Source: Hydractinia symbiolongicarpus
Taxonomy: Eukaryota; Cnidaria; Hydrozoa; Anthoathecata; Hydractiniidae
Length of the DNA stretch: 64,000 nucleotides
Assembly (NCBI RefSeq): GCF_029227915.1
Contig: NC_079886.1
Span: 10,623,501-10,687,500 of the forward strand
Direction of reading: 5' to 3'
Below are positions 58,571-64,000 of the stretch, piece after piece. Within the stretch, counting starts at the first letter, position 1. Every line of letters starts with the position of its first letter. A program made the position numbers and the translations under genes. The notes below the pieces were generated by a model, which did no database searches, was not told the origin of the DNA, and saw only the letters and a program-made list of their open reading frames with translations.

Positions 58571-59200
58571 TTAAGTGAATCCTTTTCGGACCCCACCTGT
58601 TTTTTTTCTCAAATAACTCTTTAGTTATCCTGCATGACTTTGATACATACTGAGTTTGCATATTTATCTTTTAGACACCTTCATGCCAATTTTTGGTCTA
58701 GGTCTCATACCTCTCAGAGCCCTAGATAATGCCTATTACTCGAAAATACCCTTTAACTTTCGATGAAATCCTTATAATCGAAAAATATAACAACTTTTGT
58801 TAGGAATATCCTTGAAACTTGAAATCATAGTAAAACTGTATTTCATCAACGGAAATAATTTTGAAAAATTTGGACACATAATTACCCTGCTTCCCCGATT
58901 TCTTTTCGGATTTTGGTCAATATTTAGCATTTTGCCATGCGAATTGTGTAAAAGCCAAATAACTTCAGGAACTTTAAACAGAATGTCAATTCCGTTCTAA
59001 TTTGCACTAAATTTATGCTTTCCATGACGTCACAAAAACGCAGCGACATTTTTATTGCTGCCATTCTGTTCATTCCATGACGTACTATAAGTATGTGAAG
59101 TTTGATTTCATTTGGAAAAGCCATCTATCAAAAGTTATGGGTGGGCGGAATCAGCCTCCCCTAGCCTCAATATGTTCGAAATACGGGACCGAATAGGGCT
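58571..59200 (+). mobile_element. Family-1 TTAA MITE, old full-length copy
   Basis: It starts at TTAA (58571-58574) with the diverged TIR CCTTTTCGGACCCC and ends GGGACCGAATAGGGCT. The right TTAA has decayed. The interior follows the 5808-6568 copy throughout: AACTCTTTAGTTATCCTGCA, TTTATCTTTTAGACACC, ATGACGTCACA, ATGACGTACTATAAGT. The subterminal palindrome is GGGCGGAATCAGCCTCCCC, without long homopolymer runs. Confidence 0.85.
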
Positions 59201-61786
59201 GATGTGTTCGTTGAAAAAAAAGTTAAATAAGCTGAAGATTTTCTGTATAATGTAATACATCTACATGTTTGTGAAAACTTCCAGTTTTAGACTTTTAACA
59301 TTCGTGTAATTTATGAACTCAAAACAATATAACAGATAGGTTTTGGTTAAACATTTGCTTCTGTGTGTGTGTGGGGAATGAAATGGAAGGACAAGAAATC
59401 ATTCCAAACATTGTTCTTGTTTTGCTTTTATTCGGAGCATATTTTTTTTTAATTTCAGTATAAATATATGAACCAAAATTACACGTTTGCGAAATCGCAA
59501 TAATTGGCGCTGCAACAATTTATGCCTAAAAAATGTGCTTCCTAATGTTAGTTGTGTTTTTAAGATAAAAAGAGAAAATTGGAAAAATTTCAGTCTTATT
59601 TTAGTCCTTACTTTGTTCTTATTTAGCTTTACCTAGCCTCTTCTTCTTATAAAATCGTTGTTATCAAGAAAATTGTGAGAAAAAAAAAGCATAGCAAAGG
59701 GAAATCAATGATATTTGTATATCTGTATTTTGTATGGAAAGAGTATTTGCAATAAAATTATACTTACCAACAAGATACATTGCTTCTGATGATGATAACA
59801 TCATATGCTGTATGATTAAGACATACAAATAGATCAACATCTTTCGTCAACTGAAATGATACATAGTACGCAAAAAGTAGTTTTGTTGCAGCTTCTTTCG
59901 CATGTAAGTGTGAAAGATACAGAAATGTGATTTATCATGCTGAAGTGAGAGAGAATTTACTTGCTTTCTGCATAAACCATTGAGCCACAGCAGTCTTGGT
60001 GTTCTGTACAGCAGCTGTTTACGTCTTGTTTTGATGTGCGAATATGTTTGATAGTGAAAAAGCAAAGCAAAACGATTCTAGATATCTTTGGAAGCTACCT
60101 CTAATTCGCCATATTAACAAAATGTTCATCACGCTTATTTGGTGTTGTACAAACTAATTGCGCACTCGAATTTACTAAGTTCGCCAAAAAGTGCGTGTTC
60201 ATAACAAGTCTTCCAGAAAAAGAGACTAATCTAAAGGCGGTTTTACATTACAGCAATTTCTTTCACAATGTTACTGATCCTGCTATACAAGGTGTCTCCT
60301 AAAGTTCTTGTTGTTGTTTTACTAAATTAAATTTCTCTTTTGATTTCAATAAAACAAGCGAAGCCTAATGAACAGAAGAAATTCATCTAAAGTATCTTTT
60401 AAATTAAATCGAGTTTTATTTGAAAGATATTGCCAAACATTTCGACCATTTACTTGTCATTTACTAAAATACATTGCAGGTCCTTTCAACGTAATATCAA
60501 CATATTGTGCAACCATATCAATTTTTATTGGCAACAATATATTGCTGCAGTGTGATAGATAGAAGATTCGTTTAAACTTTGACAGATCTGTGAAGACCTT
60601 TCAAGAAAACTTCCGAACATCTGTTGCCTGCGCACTTGCAAAAAAAAAATGTTTTGTTGAATCAAATTCGTTTTCAAATATTGTGACGGAACCTAGGAAG
60701 CCCTGGGAATGAGATTGCGTCTCATGCACTTCCGCATACACATAGTCGGCAAATATGGTTTGAAAAAGTGTTTATCTTAAGAAACCAACGTTAGATCCAT
60801 CGCAAAAACAAGCCACTTGCGCGTCTGCTGATGACAGGTCTTGCGCTTATAATATGTAAAACTCTACTTCGCCTTTCGACAGTTATTTTCGTGTTGAAAG
60901 ATTGGCAGATATTCTGGAATGGAGTAGAACAACAACAGCAGTGACTCACTAATTCGTAAATGTGGAATCCACAAGTGTACAATCTACAACGAGTGTACAG
61001 TCAAGGTGTACAGTCAACAAAGCGAGAAAATGAAAAGTCACGTGTTCTCGATTCGGGATTTGCTTCCCTTTGCCAAATTATTTAATTTTAGAAATGTTAA
61101 ATAATACCTCTCACAATGCTTAAATTCATAATTATATTAAAAACCTCCTCGGCTCTAAAAATGTCGGTTAAATAAACCAAAAAAATCAACTCTTGGCGAA
61201 AAATTTACGCAGATAAATAAAACTCACAAAGTATCTATCCTGAAGAAGATATTTAATTCGCCAGAATAAATTATGTTGACCATTTCCATTTGAGTATTAT
61301 TAACCCGCAAAATTCTGTTTTTAAGGAGGAATAATAGTAAAGTACAATAGAAGTTAAATAACAGCACAAATTTTATAACCGCGTAATCTGATTTCACAAA
61401 TGAGTTGGATAAAAGAACTTCATGTAAAGTTTGACATAGAACTTGCAAATAATTAATATTCATTCTTACAAAACAATTTTTCTAAGATTTCTCTAAAATA
61501 ATCGAATGCTTCCTATTGAAGATTTAAGACAGCTGGGAATTCCGTGCGCGACCGAATGATTAAACGCACAAATCTTAAAGATTATATAAAAGATGTGTTC
61601 TGGTGGAAGCTTGATTAGGTTTGCACTGATAACTATGGTACTTTTTAATTTGGCTACATAAACTCTTCTAAGCAAAAAACACTCCTTGTTTTTAGTGTGG
61701 GTGTAATTAAAATCATAGCAACTCCACCCATCCACTAACCCAATTGGCGGTTAACTCGAAGACTCCGCCTCATTTTTTGTTTCGTT
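59201..61786. other. Intergenic, no gene recognised
   Basis: No supported coding region. It contains an inverted mini-MITE-type end at about 60700-60717 (GCCCTGGGAATGAGATTG). The open frames at 59847-60065, 60368-60562 and 60791-60982 lack domains and splice context. Confidence 0.4.
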
Positions 61787-62017
61787 AAGGTGAATTTCCA
61801 CTTAAAAACGACATAGACAACGGACCGACAACGGACCATTGTGATTTCTAGAATCTAATTGGTTGATAAAATTTCTCGTTCCCATTTAAACTTTTCTTGC
61901 GGACAGGAACAAAAAAAATTAAAAAAAAACAAAAGAATAATTAGCACATAACCAATCAAATTTAATTATTTCTTGTTCCGTTCCGATTAATTTTGCATTT
62001 GAGTGGAAATCCACCTT
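61787..62017. mobile_element. 231-bp MITE with 16-bp inverted repeats
   Basis: The left end AAGGTGAATTTCCACT matches the reverse complement of the right end (AAGGTGGATTTCCACT) with one mismatch. The interior is AT-rich and has a second inverted pair (GGAACAAAAAAA-like and TTTCTTGTTCC). The superfamily is unclear, and no unambiguous target duplication was seen. Confidence 0.6.
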
Positions 62018-62755
62018 CATTCAAACACTCGAACAGGTTTTTCCCACTTACTACACGTTCGAATAAGTCGATGTGTATGTAACCTTAATTCATGAAATTT
62101 TTCTTCAAGTTTAAGTTAAACATTCAAATTTTAAACTCGCGCACTTTCTTTTGCGCACTTTTTTTGCACACTTTCTCTTGCGCACCTAGATTTAGCGCAC
62201 ACGTTATTTTCGCGCGCATGTAATATATAGAAACAACGCTTAATAACAAATCTAAGTGTTGCACTTCTCAAAAAGTTTATAAATCTTAACTTTTGTTTTA
62301 CAAAAATGACTTTTTGTGTAGCTGATTTGCGGTCAAAAACTTCACTGGATTTACGCAAGGGCTTTGCCCGAAAATTAGCTGCGAGCGAAAATTTCTTGAA
62401 TTAAGGTAGTTCCATTCTAAATAGTAGGAAATTAAACTCATTGAAAATATAAATGCGATCCCATACTACTATATAAAAAATATGAGGTAAAAATAAAAAC
62501 ATTAAAGTCGTTTAAAAGCTTAAAAACTAAAAGTGCGAACATAACTAATAACACAACCGTATTGCAGGTGCATGCATACTTCGTCATTTTAAAAATTAAA
62601 AGTCTAGATGTCACTGACAGCACAAATTTCTTGCAATAAATTTAGTTCGCAGGCTAAACTTAAAAGAGAAAAGCTCTTCCAAAGCTTCCTAATAGAAAAT
62701 AAAACATTACAATAAACTCAAATAACATCACTAGTGCTACTACTAGAAAAACTGT
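62018..62755. other. 3' flank of DIS3L2 with GCGCAC repeat
   Basis: Contains a degenerate repeat of TTTTGCGCAC-like units at about 62138-62220. The minus-strand frame over it (CARESVQKKCAKESAR) is the repeat translated. No canonical AATAAA was found near the DIS3L2 stop. Confidence 0.45.
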
Positions 62756-64000
62756 TTAAAGCCCTATGTCTGGGGTATCGGTGACAAACGGACTGCGTAA
62801 GAATGCCAGTATTTTTGTTGGAGATTGTCGTTCAACTTTTAACACGACATCGACAGGTGAGAACATATGCAAAGTTTGTGTCATGGCGTCATCGGGAACT
62901 GCTGGAAGTTCTTCACACTCTTTGGGATCTTTTTCCTTTCCGTTTCTTCCTTGCACCCAGTTTCTTTCAAAGCGTTTTGTCAACTTTGTAAGCTTTTCAT
63001 CCACATTTTCGTCAGTTTTTTCTTCTACCCAATGCAGAGTCATTTGCGGCTTAAGATCCACCATCTTGAATTCATGACGAAACAAGGACAACTTATCACA
63101 ATAAACTCGCTGCACCATACCTATCCGCGTACATAAAATGTCAACTGCCTGATCTAGTATTCCAACGACCACTCCTTTCTCCACAAGCGGGCCGCATTCT
63201 AATACATATATAGAAAAGAAGAGAAGTGAACTTTGTTCCGATACTTTCTTCGCCGCCCACTTCTTATCATTGCAATGTTCAGCTATTTTCTGCAATTCTT
63301 TTGCTTCCGATGCCACTTCGAATTGTCCGTCTAAAGCCGCTGTCAGAAAACGATGGACTAAGACGTCGGGATACCGACGTATCGGCGATGTGAAATGAGT
63401 ATAAATGGGAACATTTAAAGCGTAATGTCTGTATACAGATTCATCTTCAACGCTGCCGGTGCAGAAGTATTTAGCATTCTGAAACGGTTTGGTGCACATT
63501 AAGGTAAGAGCAGGTAACATATAATCCCGAACTCCGGGCTCCATCTCAGAGACTCTGTCAAGAGATTGTGATATACTAGAACTATCACTTATATCGAAAG
63601 GTATGTTATACAACTTGCACTGGTTAAGTAAGTCTTCCATCATTTGTGGGTGTGGAGGAGGGTGGCAACGTAAAATAGCCCTGTCTGGTTGAGCGTCATA
63701 TATCTTTCGACCAACAGCCATATTAGCTAATAACATGAATTCTTCAATCATACGGTTGCTGTCTTTGTACTCATATACACTGCATCCGTTGGGTAAACCG
63801 GTTTTAGATTCGAGTGTAAATGCTAACTTCGGTTGATCCAGTCTCAAAGCACCCGACTGAAATCGCTTCTTTCTTAAAAAATCGGACATACCAAATAACA
63901 ATTGAACGGTATCTCGGATTTTTCCCAAACTAAATCCGCCGTCTACAGCAGGGTATTCTTCCGGATTTAATTGATCATCTTCAGCACTTTCAATCATCTG
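62756..64000 (-). CDS. DIS3L2: DIS3-like exonuclease 2, C-terminal part
   Basis: The frame stays open to the window edge, so the N-terminus lies beyond 64000; 413 residues from the first internal Met are visible, without an intron. This covers the C-terminal half of the RNB exoribonuclease domain and the following S1 domain. Signatures: YEYKDSNRMIEEFMLLANMA, LTLMCTKPFQNAKYFCTG, and the RNB signature YTHFTSPIRRYPDVLVHR (199-216 of the visible part). VEKGVVVGILDQAVDILC and IGMVQRVYCDKLSL mark the S1 region typical of DIS3L2 rather than DIS3 or DIS3L1. The family degrades oligouridylated RNAs 3' to 5' in the cytoplasm, independent of the exosome. The catalytic aspartates are upstream, outside the window. 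Confidence 0.93.
   Translation of the reverse strand, partial: QMIESAEDDQLNPEEYPAVDGGFSLGKIRDTVQLLFGMSDFLRKKRFQSGALRLDQPKLAFTLESKTGLPNGCSVYEYKDSNRMIEEFMLLANMAVGRKIYDAQPDRAILRCHPPPHPQMMEDLLNQCKLYNIPFDISDSSSISQSLDRVSEMEPGVRDYMLPALTLMCTKPFQNAKYFCTGSVEDESVYRHYALNVPIYTHFTSPIRRYPDVLVHRFLTAALDGQFEVASEAKELQKIAEHCNDKKWAAKKVSEQSSLLFFSIYVLECGPLVEKGVVVGILDQAVDILCTRIGMVQRVYCDKLSLFRHEFKMVDLKPQMTLHWVEEKTDENVDEKLTKLTKRFERNWVQGRNGKEKDPKECEELPAVPDDAMTQTLHMFSPVDVVLKVERQSPTKILAFLRSPFVTDTPDIGL

Noticed and set aside
62131-62358. Minus-strand frame with CARESVQKKCAKESAR
   Set aside because: Made by the GCGCAC-type degenerate repeat; no other coding evidence.
1-64000. CRISPR arrays, prokaryotic operons, rRNA genes or complete retrovirus-like elements
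   Set aside because: No regularly spaced direct repeats with unique spacers, no operon-like gene packing, no rRNA-like sequence and no LTR pair were seen on reading through the window.

Overview
This is AT-rich nuclear DNA from an animal. Genes are split by short GT-AG introns, they are sparse, and most of the window is intergenic DNA or transposon debris. The mix of repeats (Tigger/pogo, TTAA-flanked MITEs, a CR1/L2-type LINE, Helitron-like units, a tRNA-derived SINE) and the kind of orphan secreted proteins suggest a cnidarian, perhaps a hydrozoan. That placement is inference, because no marker gene here fixes the species.

Layout. 1-12 kb: no convincing gene; a deleted Tigger element (907-1514), a TTAA MITE (5808-6568), a 73-bp mini-MITE with 8-bp target duplications (10305-10377) and a long hairpin (11254-11342). 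12-13 kb: a minisatellite that appears to have grown out of a cysteine-rich CXC-like coding fragment, then a truncated MITE. 13.3-36.3 kb: three paralogous two-exon genes on the minus strand for secreted cysteine-rich proteins of unknown function (13266-14170, 18647-19873, 35341-36228). Between the second and third lies a degenerate LINE (about 20640-27700) that carries three nested DNA-transposon insertions, each with a clean target duplication. An intronless N-formylglutamate amidohydrolase-like gene (28727-29569) and a nested DNA-transposon cluster (30311-32301) follow it.

41.4-46.1 kb: a plus-strand, 13-exon class B (adhesion/secretin-type) seven-transmembrane receptor assembled here from splice sites. 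It has a very short N-terminus with no hormone-binding or GPS region, and one intron is almost entirely pyrimidine microsatellite. Helitron-like units lie in one of its introns and as a head-to-tail array just downstream (46384-46772). 48.9-49.6 kb: a coding fragment with a CxxC domain, probably from a mobile element.

53.6-56.1 kb: a two-exon multi-pass membrane protein that looks like a divergent otopetrin proton channel. It converges on a minus-strand gene for an acidic secreted protein of unknown function (57129-58192), whose signal peptide is out of frame by one base in an A8 run. 62.8 kb to the end: the C-terminal part of DIS3L2, a cytoplasmic 3'-5' exoribonuclease, on the minus strand and running off the window. 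Apart from the three paralogs, nothing suggests that these genes act in one pathway.
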